DNA of 64,000 bases from Agapanthus africanus (Eukaryota; Streptophyta; Magnoliopsida; Asparagales; Amaryllidaceae). Below the pieces are notes generated by a model. The model did not search any database. It was not told where the DNA came from and saw only the letters and a program-made list of their open reading frames with translations. Position 1 is the first letter of the stretch. Each line of letters opens with the position of its first letter. This document shows positions 12,677 through 23,600 of the stretch, piece after piece. Location: contig CM057339.1 of the NCBI GenBank assembly GCA_030015575.1, positions 695,900,761 through 695,964,760 on the forward strand, given 5' to 3'. Position numbers and translations under genes: made by a program.

Positions 12677-15600
12677 TCAGACAGGGTAAACCGGCTCGTG
12701 TAAGAACAGGAGCTCCTCTGTTGGTTCGGCGCTAAGGTACGGTTTGCATCGGTGTCCATTCACTTTGAAAAATGAACCGTCCTTTGGATTCTCCAAATCC
12801 ACAGCGCCCTGTGGATACACATTCTGCACAAAATACGGCCCTTTCCAGCGAGATCTGAGCTTTCCTGGATGGAAGTGAAGTCGGGTGTCGTAAAGCAGTA
12901 CCTGCTGACCAGGTACGAAGGTTTTGCGCAAAAGGTGTTTATCGTGAAACACCTTCGTTCGATTCTTAACGACAACCGCGTTATCGTAAGCCTCATCCCT
13001 AAGCTCGCTCAGTTCGTTCAACTGCAGCTTCCGATGGCCGCCCGCATCTTCGAGAGATAGATTCAGCTCCTTTATCGCCCAAAATGCGCGATGCTCTATT
13101 TCGACAGGTAGGTGGCAGGCTTTTCCGTACACAAGCCGATAGGGAGACATGCCAAGGTCGGTCTTATAAGCGGTGCGAAATGCCCAAAGGGCATCAGTGA
13201 GTTTCAGCGACCAATCCTTACGGTTCTTGGAAACCGTCTTCTCCAGTATCTGCTTGATTTGCCGATTTGAAACTTCGGCCTGCCCGCAGGTTTAGGGGTG
13301 GTAGGGCGTGGATAGCTTATGATTAATGGAGTATTTCCGCATCAAGGCCTCGAAAATGTTATTGCAGAAATGACTTCCATTGTCGCTAATGATCGCTCGG
13401 GGGTGCCCAAAACGGGAGAAAATGTTTTCTTTAAGGAACCTAACGACAACCTTGTTGTCGTTAGTCCGGCTGGGCACAGCCTCGACCCATTTAGAGACGT
13501 AATCAACAGCGAGAAGGATGTACAAGTTCCCAAAAGAGCTGGGAAACGGCCCCATGAAATCTATCCCCCAAACATCGAAAATCTCCACAACCAAGATCGG
13601 TTGGAGCGGCATCTCGTTCCTCCGGGATATCCGGCCCATGTGTTGGCACCGGGAGCAAGTCTTGCAATAGTCATGAGCGTCTTTGAAGAGTTGTGGCCAG
13701 TAGAAACCACATTGCAAGATCTTCTCAGCTGTCTTTCTGGGGCCAAAATGCCCGCCACACGCTTGATCGTGGCAAAATGACAGCACACTCTTGAATTCCT
13801 CGTCAGGGACACACCGACAAATAATCTGGTCGGGACAGTACTTGAACAAATAGGGTTCGTCCCAGTAAAAGTGTTTTACTTGGGATAAGAAGCGAAGTCT
13901 GTCTTGACTCGACCATTCAGTCGGTAGTAATCCCGTGGCCAAATAGTTCACAATATCTGCGAACCAGGGTTCGCAAGATACTGTCAAGAGCTGTTCATCC
14001 GGGAAAACGTCGTTGATCGGAATTGGAAGCGAAGGCGAAGAAGGAAGTCGTGAGAGATGGTCGGCAACTACGTTTTCACATCCTCGTTTGTCCTTAATGA
14101 CAAGGTCAAACTCTTGAAGCAAGAGGATCCAACGTATTAACCGAGATTTTGCATCTTTCTTCGCAAAAAGATGGCGTAGAGCAGAATGGTCAGTGTAGAC
14201 AATGACTGGAGAGCCGATGAGGTATGGCCTGAACTTTTCTAAAGCAAATACAACAGCCAAGAATTCCTTCTCAGTTGTTGTATAATTGAGTTGGGCATCG
14301 TTCAGGGTTCGGCTCGCATAATAGATTACGTGCGGCATCTTGTTGATGTGTTGTTCAAGGACAGCGCCAATGGCAAAGTCGGATGCATCGCACATAATCT
14401 CAAATGGGTGCGTCCAGTCGGGTGAAGAAAGAACGGGAGCAGAAGTGAGTGAGCGTTTTAATGACTCGAATGCAGTCACACAGCTCGAGTTGAAGACGAA
14501 TGGCGTATCCTTGGCCAGTAAAAGAGTCAAGGGCCTAGCAATCTTGCTAAAGTTCTTGATAAACCGTCTATAGAAACCGGCATGGCCAAGGAAGGCTCGG
14601 ATATCTCTGACGCATCGGGGAGGAGGCAGATTGGAAATGACCTCAATCTTTGCTTTGTCAACCTCTATGCCATTTTGCGAGATGATATGTTCTAAGACAA
14701 TACCTTCGCGCACCATGAAGTGGCACTTCTCCCAATTCAAAGTGAGATTCTTGTCCTTTCATCGGGTAAGGACAGCGTCAAGATGCAGCAAACACTCGTT
14801 AAAGGAATCGCCGAAGATGGAGAAATCATCCATGAAAATCTCCAGAAATTTTTCCACCATGTCTGAGAAGATTCCCATCATACATCGCTGGAAGGTAGCG
14901 GGCGCATTGCATAACCCAAAGGGCATGCGACGATATGCAAACGTGCCGAAAGGACAAGTGAATGTGGTCTTGTCCTGGTCTTTTTCGGCGGTGGGAATCT
15001 GATTGTAGCCGGAGTAGCCATCAAGAAAGCAGTAGTACTCGTGTCCGGCCAATCGTTCAAGCATCTGGTCAATGAAAGGTAGCGGAAAGTGGTCCTTCCG
15101 CGTTGCGGCGTTGAGTTTTCTGTAATCAATGCACACTCGCCACCTAGTTTGGGTGCGAGTAGGGATTAACTCGTTCGCCTCGTTAGTGATGACCGTGATG
15201 ACCGACTTCTTGGGGACAACATGAATGGGGCTAACCCACTGGCTATCAGAGATACGGTAAATGATACCACTATCTAGACATTTTACGATCTCCTTCTTCA
15301 CAGCCTCTTTCATGACTCGATTAAGACGTCTTTGTGGATCCCGGGCTGGTTTGGCATCATCCATCAGATGAATGTGATGCTCAACGATCAGGGGACTAAT
15401 CCCCTTGATGTCCGCCATGGACCAGCGAAAAGCTTGCCTGTTGCTGTGCAAGACCGCGAGAAGGGCTTTCTCTTGCTCGGGAGCTAGAGAAGCCGAGATG
15501 ATGACAGGGAGGGTCTCGTTCTCACCTAAGTAAGCGTACTTAAGGTGAGACGACAAAGGCTTGAGTTCGAGCGTTGGAGGTGAAACGATTGAAGGCAAGA

Positions 15601-16456
15601 TTGGTGCAGAGGTCTCGAACTCAAAAGACTCCAGCAAAGGTTCAAAGCGAGTGTAGGCGACCGAGTCGGATGGTTCAGGTAACTCATCCGAAAATTCGAA
15701 AGATTCAAACTCGGGTTGTGCGCGGTTAAGATCGTTCGAGAACGTAAAACACTCGTAGTCGTTGTCGGGCGCAGAAACAGCAGTAGGTTCGAGGAGGAAC
15801 GCACTAGTGGCGTCAAGATTATCGTGTTCGAACAGAAACTCCTCGAATTCACACTCTTCAGGGGTGATCTCCTGGATCGAGCATACGTCCAGTATATGAG
15901 CATTAGGTTCGGTGGGCTGGTTCCCCAACCTAAAAATGTTGAGTTCAATCATCATGTTTCCAAAAGAGAGGTTCATCGAACCATTGCGACAATTGATCAC
16001 AGCATTTGAGGTTGCAAGAAATGGGCGACCGAGTATCACCAGAATTTGATTCCGGGGGTTAGCTACAGGCTGTGTGTCTAATACAATGAAGTCAACGGGG
16101 AATATAAAGTCCCTAACTTTTATTAACACATCCTCTAGCTCACCCCTAGGATGGGTGATCGATCGGTCGGCCATTTGGAGAGTGTAGTGCGTGGGTTTCA
16201 GCTCTCCGACGCCTAATTGCTCGTATACTGAATACGGAAGCAGGTTAACACTGGCACCAAGATCTAATAGTGCGCGGTTGATGTTCTTATCCCCAATGGT
16301 AATTGAAATCGTAGGACAGCCAGGGTCCTTCCGTTTTTATGGTAAAGATTGGGTAAGGGCATCACTCACAGCACTGGCCAAGAAAACTTTCTTGGGTACC
16401 TGAGACTTCCTCTTTTTCGTGCACAAGTCCTTTAAGATTTTCGCGTAGGACGGGAC
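12677..16456 (-). pseudogene. pol: Athila pol: protease, RT, RNase H, integrase
   Basis: This continues the gag frame without any frameshift but with in-frame stops at 16457-16459 (between gag and pol), 16337-16339, 14759-14761 and 13292-13294. Protease carries LDLGAS near 16250. Reverse transcriptase has the catalytic box FMDD near 14835. RNase H starts with the MCDAS motif near 14395. Integrase has an HHCC-type zinc segment (HFGPRK, then CSRCQH), the first Asp in GIDFMGP, the second in ISDNGSHF and the Glu in GQAEVSN, so the DDE triad is intact. At least three of the four stops look like single C-to-T or similar changes, so the copy was recently coding. The product would process and copy the element's RNA in a virus-like particle and insert the DNA. 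The plus-strand frame 13319-13780 is an antisense shadow of it. Confidence 0.92.
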
Positions 16457-18442
16457 TTATTGGACAGCATCTAAAAGAGGAATGTTAATGTTAACCTGCT
16501 TGAATAACTCCAGAATCTTCTCCATTTGAGGATTTTGTTTGTTAGACCTCAACCGGTTTGGAGATGGAACATTTTGAAAATTGGTTGAGTCTAATGCTGG
16601 AGGAGGAGATTGTGGAGTTGGAACGGATCCCAGGACATGTGTTTTTGTGGAGTGAGAAGTGGGTCCGTTCAGAGCAGAAGAAGAGGAAGGAGAGCCTTGT
16701 GAAGAACGGAGAATAGGCTCAGAAGACGAAGAAGAAGAAGAAGAAGAAGAAGCAGCGGCCGGGGTGTCATCGTTGATCCGTTTGCCAATGTTGTTTTGCA
16801 GCATCCTTCCCGATCTCAGTGTGGTCACGACACTCACATTATGGTTCTGTTGTTCAAGAGCAACATGTGCATTATGTGGGTGCCCGGGATTTGGGAGTGG
16901 TTGGGACGGGAGCTTCCCCTTCTCTCGCTCGCTTAAGGCCGCATTCAGCTGTGCAATCTGGGCCTCGATGGTCTTGATGCTTTTCCCGTGAGCGGCAGTG
17001 TGTTGCACTAAGGACTGAATGGAAGACTGGATGTTGGCGGTGGACTGAGTCGATTGTTTAACGAACGCCTCCAGACTTCGTTCGAGCGAGGAAACCTTAT
17101 CGTTGTTTGACGGAACAAAGTTGTTTGGTGGATAAGAATTGTTGGGTGCAAAGTTGTTCGTCTGATTTTGGAAAGGTTGGGGTTGGAAGGGCTGCTGGAA
17201 CTGCTGTTGAGTTTGTTGTTGCGCTTGTTGTTGCGATGGAGGGCCCCTTTGGAAATTGTTGCCTTGGAATTGATTCTGATTCTGATTCCAGGTAAAATTG
17301 GGGTGGTTCCTCCAACCGGGATTGTAGGTGGAAGAGTATGGATCATTCCTCGGTCTTTGCTGAAATGCAGCATTAACCTGATCCTGTCCTTGCGAGGGTG
17401 GATTGTAAGGACACTCTTCGGTCAAGTGTGAAGGATCGGAACAACAAGCGCAGATGGTACGAAGGGGGAGAACAGGGGCAGGAGCAGGAGAAGAAAATTT
17501 GCTCTCTATCGCTTCAAGCTTTCTTGTTATTGCAGCCATTTCAGCTTTCATCGCAATAGAGACATCAAGTTGGTGAATTCCTACCCTAGACTGACCGGTA
17601 GAAGTGGAGGTAGAAGAAGAAGAAGTCGGTCTGGTGCTCTCCCATTGTAGCGTTTGCTCCGCAAGGTCGTCAAAGAATTGCCACGCATCCTCGTCAGATT
17701 TCGATAGGAAGTAGCCCTGACAGATGGTTTCCAACAACTGCTTCGTTGCTGGGTTCAGGCCCTCGTATAAGGTTTGGCAAAGTTGCCATTTCTCTATACC
17801 GTGGTCAGGACACTGAACAAGAAGGTCTTTGTACCAGTCAAAGCACTTCCAGAAGGGTTCAGAAGGAAGCTGAGAGAATTGGTTGATTTCATTTCGAATC
17901 CTTGCGGTTTTATGATTCGGATAAAATTTTTTGAGAAACGCTTTAACAAACTCGTCCCAGCTGGTTATGGAGTGGGAAGCGGTGCTATACAGCCATTTTT
18001 CAGCAAGGTCGCATAAAGTGAACGGAATGACCCGTAGACGTATAGCATCGTCCGACAGTTGGGTGGTTTTCATCATGGCACAGACGTTTTGAAATTTATT
18101 GATGAAGATATAGGCATCTTCAGATTCAAGCCCATGAAATCGTGGAAGCATGTTGATGAAGTGGGGCTTAATTTCAAAGTTGTCCCCATTGGCCGGTGGA
18201 AGAGAAAGGCATGTGGGAAGTGCAGAACGGGTGGGATAGAAACGATCCTGGAGCGCGATTCGCTGCGGCGCTACAACAGGCGGTGGTGGTGGGATATTGG
18301 TCTCCGTAGGAGGTGGAGCCAATCCAGCGGTAGTCAAAGAGATGTTCGGATTAAATCCTGATATCGCGGAAGAAGAGGTTGGTGAAGGTGAAGGTGAAGA
18401 TGTATGAACAGAATTCCGGTCAACGTCGGAGTTGGCCGGCAA
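16457..18442 (-). CDS. gag: Athila Gag (structural protein), 661 codons
   Basis: This is an uninterrupted frame from an ATG at 18442. After a Ser/Pro-rich start, residues of about 90-280 form the retrotransposon gag domain (the region with MLPRFHGLE, then FYPNHKTARIRNEI). A CCHC zinc knuckle follows at about residues 333-346 (C-X2-C-X4-H-X4-C within CACCSDPSHLTEEC). Next come a Gln-rich stretch, a short coiled-coil-like part, a poly-Ser run and a C-terminal tail that would lead straight into protease. The frame ends at a TAA at 16457-16459. Because the same frame reads on into typical gag-protease linker sequence, this stop is probably a mutation in a former gag-pol fusion. Gag would coat the genomic RNA and form the particle. 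Confidence 0.9.
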   Translation of the reverse strand: MPANSDVDRNSVHTSSPSPSPTSSSAISGFNPNISLTTAGLAPPPTETNIPPPPPVVAPQRIALQDRFYPTRSALPTCLSLPPANGDNFEIKPHFINMLPRFHGLESEDAYIFINKFQNVCAMMKTTQLSDDAIRLRVIPFTLCDLAEKWLYSTASHSITSWDEFVKAFLKKFYPNHKTARIRNEINQFSQLPSEPFWKCFDWYKDLLVQCPDHGIEKWQLCQTLYEGLNPATKQLLETICQGYFLSKSDEDAWQFFDDLAEQTLQWESTRPTSSSSTSTSTGQSRVGIHQLDVSIAMKAEMAAITRKLEAIESKFSSPAPAPVLPLRTICACCSDPSHLTEECPYNPPSQGQDQVNAAFQQRPRNDPYSSTYNPGWRNHPNFTWNQNQNQFQGNNFQRGPPSQQQAQQQTQQQFQQPFQPQPFQNQTNNFAPNNSYPPNNFVPSNNDKVSSLERSLEAFVKQSTQSTANIQSSIQSLVQHTAAHGKSIKTIEAQIAQLNAALSEREKGKLPSQPLPNPGHPHNAHVALEQQNHNVSVVTTLRSGRMLQNNIGKRINDDTPAAASSSSSSSSSSEPILRSSQGSPSSSSALNGPTSHSTKTHVLGSVPTPQSPPPALDSTNFQNVPSPNRLRSNKQNPQMEKILELFKQVNINIPLLDAVQ

Positions 18443-19775
18443 AGGAAAGGGTGAAAGAGGAGTGGACGGAGTTTCGACTTCGGAGTCGATCGCGTAGTCG
18501 GTAGCGACTAACGTAACGCGGACTAGACGGGCGCTAGTGTACCGAGTCCAAGCGGATATACACTAAACGAGTTTAGTATAGTCAAAGCGGAGAAGGTGAG
18601 GGTAAGAAAACGTCAATGGAGAAAATGATGGGTGGAGGGTGAAAAATGGATTTGGCGACAAAGGGCAAGTTTTTATAAAAGTTTTTGATTTTTTTTCTTT
18701 TTTTTTAGAAAGAGCTTTACAGAAATATGTATGGACTTACGTCTTTAAGCAATCACAAATAAGGTATGCACAATCTCACCTAGATCTAGGGTCACCTAGG
18801 TCTACTAGACCTGCTCCTAACTGTTCCAGAGGGCTAGAAAAAGGACCTCAAACCGCCTCTTCTCCGTCTAATTCGGCCAGATAAGTGCCAGGTAAGTGGG
18901 AGGTTATCCAACGCTTTCACGAAGTTCCTTAATTAAATAACCACTTGTCTTCGTCACACTTGCCTAGGCACCGCAAAAGTCAGATAGGATAAACGGCCGA
19001 TGCCTGTAACTAGTCCTCTGTCCTATTGAGCGCGAAGTCCTTAGGGCTGAGTCTAGTATTTTTTAATTTAACAATGGTCAATGCATATGCTTTTTGTGAT
19101 TTTTGGGGTCCTGGGAAGGGTGATGAAATCCCCACTCAATCTGAATTGGTTTCAAGCCCCTTAAGTCCGTATTAAGAAATGCAAAGCAGTAACAAATCAA
19201 CTGCAAAAATTTTTTATCTTTTTAGCGCGGCGCAAAGAATCCTGCATAAGAACAGTTTATTGGAAGGGGGAGAAGAGTTCGCGCAAAGAAATCTGCAGAA
19301 AACACAGTTTATTGGAGTCCAGAGGAGTGGGAGAGAGGAGAGAGACTTACAGAGAGATTTTGGCCCACTGAATCCACCAAGTGGCCGCGGTTCCGCGGCC
19401 TACGCCAGCTTATGCCGCGGTTCCGCGGCGGTTTGTTGGAGCTGGGTTATGCAAATTTTTGGGTGTGCTCTGTTGGGTGTCCTCTGCTTGTCTGGATGTG
19501 ATGAATTTTTATTTGCTCACTGTAACTGCTCCAGATTTTGACAGTAGACCGTTTGCTTCATTTTGATCCGTCGCGGTGTAGCCGCGAAATGTGGGTCTAT
19601 CTTCCCACGTCTTTGGCACTGAACTTGAACTCCGTATTATCCTGCACACTTGCACAAAAACTAATCAAAAATAACAAGATAATTTTTTTTTACAAAGTAT
19701 ATTTTTTTGTTTGGTTTTTCGGTTGTTTTTATATTCAGAAGTTAACCCGAAATTACACAAAGAAATAAACTACCA
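18443..19775 (-). other. Athila leader (5' untranslated region)
   Basis: This is about 1.33 kb between the primer-binding site and the gag ATG. It contains a local duplication of CAAAGAA..CTGCA..ACAGTTTATTGGA-like units at 19223-19330. It also has GC palindromes (CCGCGGTTCCGCGG) at 19385-19432, a poly-T run near 18690, and a 45-nt block at 18898-18942 that recurs in the leader of the copia element. No convincing coding frame is present. Confidence 0.75.
18898..18942 (-). promoter_or_regulatory. Conserved hairpin-forming leader block (Athila copy)
   Basis: On the minus strand this 45-nt block reads GGTTATTTAATTAAGG... and ends ATAACCTCCC. Compared with 41120-41164 in the copia element it has 41 of 45 positions identical and no gap. 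GGTTAT at one end can pair with ATAACC at the other. An inner CGTGAAAGCG can form a short hairpin with a GAAA loop. It lies about 460 nt upstream of the gag ATG. A function in translation, packaging or splicing is inference. Confidence 0.7.
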
Positions 19776-19795
19776 TCTCCCTGGCAACGGCGCCA
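19776..19795 (-). other. Athila primer-binding site, tRNA-Asp type
   Basis: On the minus strand, two nucleotides after the 5' LTR, TGGCGCCGTTGCCAGGGAGA matches the complement of the plant tRNA-Asp 3' end, with one mismatch to TGGCGCCGTTGCCGGGGA. This primer is characteristic of the Athila lineage. Confidence 0.88.
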
Positions 19796-19797
19796 TT

Positions 19798-21364
19798 TGA
19801 TTGTTAGAGATTCTGCGTGTTTAAGTTTAGTTAATTACCGCAATCAAGACGGTTTCGCTTGTAGCTAGCCGGTTGAGTACGGGTCGTCCGCAGGGAGATG
19901 GGAATCTTTTTCTATGTGTTTTAACGAGTTAAGTCCGGAAGTCCAGATTTTGTTTGTGATTATCTAAGTGTTAAAGTGATATGTAAAGAGAGCTTGTTAG
20001 GGTTAGGATTAGGTTAGTTTGAGTTAGGAGTCTCCCACATCTTTCGTTGCCCCTCTTAATATCGGTGTTACGGTAATCGGCAACAACGGGGATTAGCACG
20101 ACTAGGAAGGAACTTGCGAGTATAAGCTAGGCTTTCCACGCATAAGTTCTTTCTTTTGGTGCTTGTCCGTCCGTTCTTGGCTCTTAGCCATAACCTCCGG
20201 TTAATTCAACCACAACCGGTCTCACTACGGAATCACCGCTATCATGTAGGATAGGATGCCGTAAGGAGCGGATTGTGGTTCAATTAACGGGAGTCGAATT
20301 AAGCTGTTGGGCAAGGAAAGAGTGAGAGAGATTTCCTTCTCTCAAACGTCCCTTATCCTACCCTAACAAGTATGAAACCACTCACACATCATGATACGGA
20401 AAAATAAAAAAAAACAAAAGAGGAAGATAGAAAGAAAGAGATTAGAAGATAACAACTAGCTATTTGCGACCTCACCTTGGCAAGGATCAAGCGTAAGCAT
20501 CATGGTTGTGTTAAGGATAAAGAAAAAGAGAGAAGAAAGAAACAACAAGAAATAACAACAACTAGTTAACAAATTAAAATTACAACAATTAACAAGATAA
20601 TAAGACAAGCATAATAATGAAAGAGTCTTCTTTATTCATCATTCTTCACTCACAAAGCTCACTACAAGTTTTAATGGAGAAGAGATGAGAAGAGGAAGAA
20701 GAAACACCACTAAACCTAGAAAAGAAAATACAAGATTATGGACCCTTTCCTTCACAAAGTTCTGGGCTATTTATAGGCTGAAAAATGAAAACCTAGGGCA
20801 ACCACCAGAACACAAATAATAAGACCAAAACACCCCTGGAAAATCTTCGTCTGCCGCCCCCATACGGCCGCGGATCCGCGGCCTAAGCATGCTTAGGCCG
20901 CGGTTCCGCGGCCTAATAGAGGAGTTGTCTCCTCTGGTTTTCTGTGGTCCCCTGGTTTGATGTACCCTCTTGTCTGGTACATGTAGTTTCTGAAAATACT
21001 TCCACATTTCTTCCAGAATTTCTGTTGAGGGAAAGGTGGACTTTGGACATGGATTTTCTTGAGCTCCGCGTAAATTTCTTAGATCTTGTGTTGCCATTGT
21101 GCTTTGTGCATGAAGGTGATAATTGATTTGTCATTTTGTCTCCTAAACTGGTGTGTGGCAATAGACGGATAAAGTGCGGAGACCCGTGTTTTATCTGTGG
21201 TTGGCAGGAACTCGGATTTTGTCGTATTTTTCCATAGATTTCACCGTTTAGAGCCGAGAACCTGTATCCTGCAATTGACTGGCAAACACGGCTCAAGAGT
21301 ACCTACCGATATGCAATGTGATAAAAATTGGGCGGTATAAAAATGCAAAAATCTGATATGAACA
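19798..21364 (-). repeat. Athila 5' LTR
   Basis: This is the partner of 9459-10996. It carries an extra ~31-bp block near 20885-20915 made of the perfect palindrome TAAGCATGCTTA and a second GGCCGCGG..CCGCGGCC unit. Its TATA box (TATAAATAG on the minus strand) lies at about 20767-20778. The open frames inside it (20771-21296) lie in LTR sequence and show no domain. Confidence 0.92.
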
Positions 21365-23190
21365 CCCGGCCGTCAATCCGAGGCCAAATGCGGAACAACA
21401 AATTTTCAAACCGGCACTAACGTAACCCTAAACTACGGATCATGCCATTAACCCTATACTAGTAAACTGTAAAGTGGTTTTATAGATTATACCGATCAAT
21501 CCGTGCCCTTCGGTCTTCAATCTTTGTCCATGACTTGTTGCAGCTGCCCTGAACGAGTTCGCTCTCCGGTCTCCCTTGTCGAAGAGGCTCCACGTCGAGG
21601 ATTCTTTATACGGGCTCCCGCTTCAAACCGAAACAACTTGAACAACTAGTTTGCCAACCTAGGTGCTCAAGATGAAGTAAAGATAGTGTGTGATTACTTT
21701 GTCTCAATACACTGTAGGATTCTTAACACATGAGAGGGATATAGTGGAGGTTGAAGAAGATGCCCATGGTGGAAAATGTGAAGCTCAAGAAAAGAAAACA
21801 AGTGAGCAAAAACCTAGCACCCAAGAAATGTGATGGCTGCCCACTCAAGTGTAAGTGAGTGTTTAGATATTTTGTTATGAGAAAAAGAGCCTCACACACT
21901 CACAAAATATCTCTACACTCACATACTTACAAAATATCTCAAAGCTCACATAAAAATATCTTAGCCATGACAAAAATGAGACATGCCAAGAATGAGTCAT
22001 AATTTCCACATTAAACATTTAAACCTAAATGTTTAATCCAAAAAAAGAAAATGGCATCATCTAAAGTTATCTTGTAACGAATTACAAGAATACCCCTCAT
22101 CCGTATATACATACCCGCATCCGTATTTCGACTGAATACGAATACTATGAGACGAAAGTAATCCAACAATCTAATACTAGGATCGGGCTTAAACCAAAGC
22201 CCACTAGTATGATCCGTCCAATCATGATCCGTGCACGAGTGCACGTATATGATCGAACTGTGCCATAAAACCATACGGCCTCTACAACATTTCGCCCGAA
22301 TTTGGAAAACTCACTGTGGGGGACTCTAAAGACTCGTCAATACGCTAGTAGTGAGTTTAACCACAAGCACGTCAGTGGCACTAGCTGTACGTAATGGCTA
22401 CCCAGGTATTGAGCGAAAGGGAAGCTGACGAGCAAACTCATCCTGAAACCCTACTGAGCTTGACAGTGACAATATCCGTACAGTCCGGTCCGTTCGTCTA
22501 TGAGTATCGCATATCGGGCCTAGGGGGATGGTAAACGTTAGATGCCTAATAGCGGTATAATTCATGTCGGAGTGTAGCCCAGAACACCCTGAGAAACTAC
22601 TGGAATACCTACCAGTAAATCTCACTTACCTTGGCCAAGGACTTTGTGTAATGGCTCTCCAAACACAGCGCGATATCAACCCCCAATACCGAGAGAGACG
22701 AATCCCCTGAGGATCCGCTCACTGCCTCCATGTGGCTCGGGACTGTACCTAACTAAAACCTGTTTGCACGACTCCTTCGAGCCATGGTAAGGTAGTAATC
22801 GAAGTACGGTGGGAACTCACACGAGACAAATGACGATCTTAGGTCGATAGACTAAACTGTACATATGTCACAAGGGAACTGCTATCTGACAATAGGTATA
22901 ATACCAACTAGCATGTTCCCGGCAAGTCCGTCCGGTGTACTCATAATCCAATGAGCACCTGTATACTATCTTAGGTGAACCAACTAACACCAATGGCTTG
23001 TAAGACCGGCCATCGCCCCTCGTCAGGGTCTCGATCCGTATACACTAGTCTACTTATGGAGTATCGATGCCCAGTCTTGAAACTCCCACGACTAGGGACA
23101 CTTTAAAGATGTGCTTATAGACTTCCCAACTCTCACGTATATGATCGCCATCATACTGCTGGTAGTCAAGCAAGAATCCTGTGGGCTCTG
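21365..23190 (-). mobile_element. Copia-family LTR, main part, truncated outside
   Basis: This is the continuation of the LTR interrupted at 9458. On the minus strand it carries the same landmarks as the LTRs at 37260 and 59817: the GACTCTAAAGACTCGTCAATACG stretch, the GTACAGTCCGGTC block and a CCACGACTAGGGACA block. It stops at about 23190, about 170 bp short of the expected TGTTAG start, so the outer end has been lost. The host of the breakpoint is Tat-like repeat DNA. Confidence 0.7.
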
Positions 23191-23600
23191 TTTTCCGCCG
23201 AAAGACGCGGCCGGGACGTTGGGTCGTTCGGCCTGAATTTTAGGGGCAGATGCTACTTGGTTTTATCCGTCTACCTCTCTGAAGATGCCAAGTTGATTTA
23301 TGGCGCCATATTTCGAAGGTTTAAACAGATGCGGCCGATGTAGCACACTTCGTCAGAATTCCCCTCGTTGATAGGGGGTTTTGATTGTGGGGACGCTCTT
23401 CCCTACAGGCGCAAGCCCTTGCAGTTAATTACGCTACAATATCGCGGTAACTAGTTTCTCCTTCTCCAGATGGTCACTTCGTGCCGTGTGTGTTTGTTTT
23501 GTTCTTGGTTGCCCGTGGATTGTATACGGAGACTAATTTATATTATCGCCCGTTGGGCGTGGATAAGTCCAAATCCGTATTTTCTTAGATTTGGGTTTGA
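23191..23600. other. Tat-like untranslated region, left end
   Basis: This stretch has no coding frame. It contains one copy of the GCCCGTGGATTGTATACRG motif (about 23509-23527) that also occurs in the untranslated regions of the two Tat-like elements to the right. It also has a CTCTGAAGATGCC..TATGGCGCCATAT unit that recurs downstream. I therefore treat it as part of an old Tat-like element. Confidence 0.5.

Larger units (their letters stand above)
9459..21364 (-). mobile_element. Athila-type Ty3/gypsy retrotransposon, nearly intact
   Basis: This is a complete minus-strand element of about 11.9 kb. It has LTRs of 1538 and 1567 bp, a tRNA-Asp primer-binding site, a long gag-pol in one frame, a purine tract next to the 3' LTR, and a perfect CCCGG target duplication. 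Domain order is gag, protease, reverse transcriptase, RNase H, integrase, which is Ty3 order. The lineage call rests on the tRNA-Asp primer, the protease motif LDLGASVNLLP and the reverse transcriptase box FMDD followed by FSIFG. The two LTRs differ visibly only by a few substitutions and one ~31-bp indel, so this is the youngest insertion in the window. The ~1.7 kb between pol and the 3' LTR holds no envelope-like frame. Confidence 0.93.

Noticed and set aside
13319..13780. Plus-strand 153-codon frame
   Set aside because: It is exactly antisense to the Athila integrase and shows no domain of its own.
16659..16991. Plus-strand 110-codon Glu-rich frame
   Set aside because: Antisense to the Ser-rich and linker part of Athila Gag.
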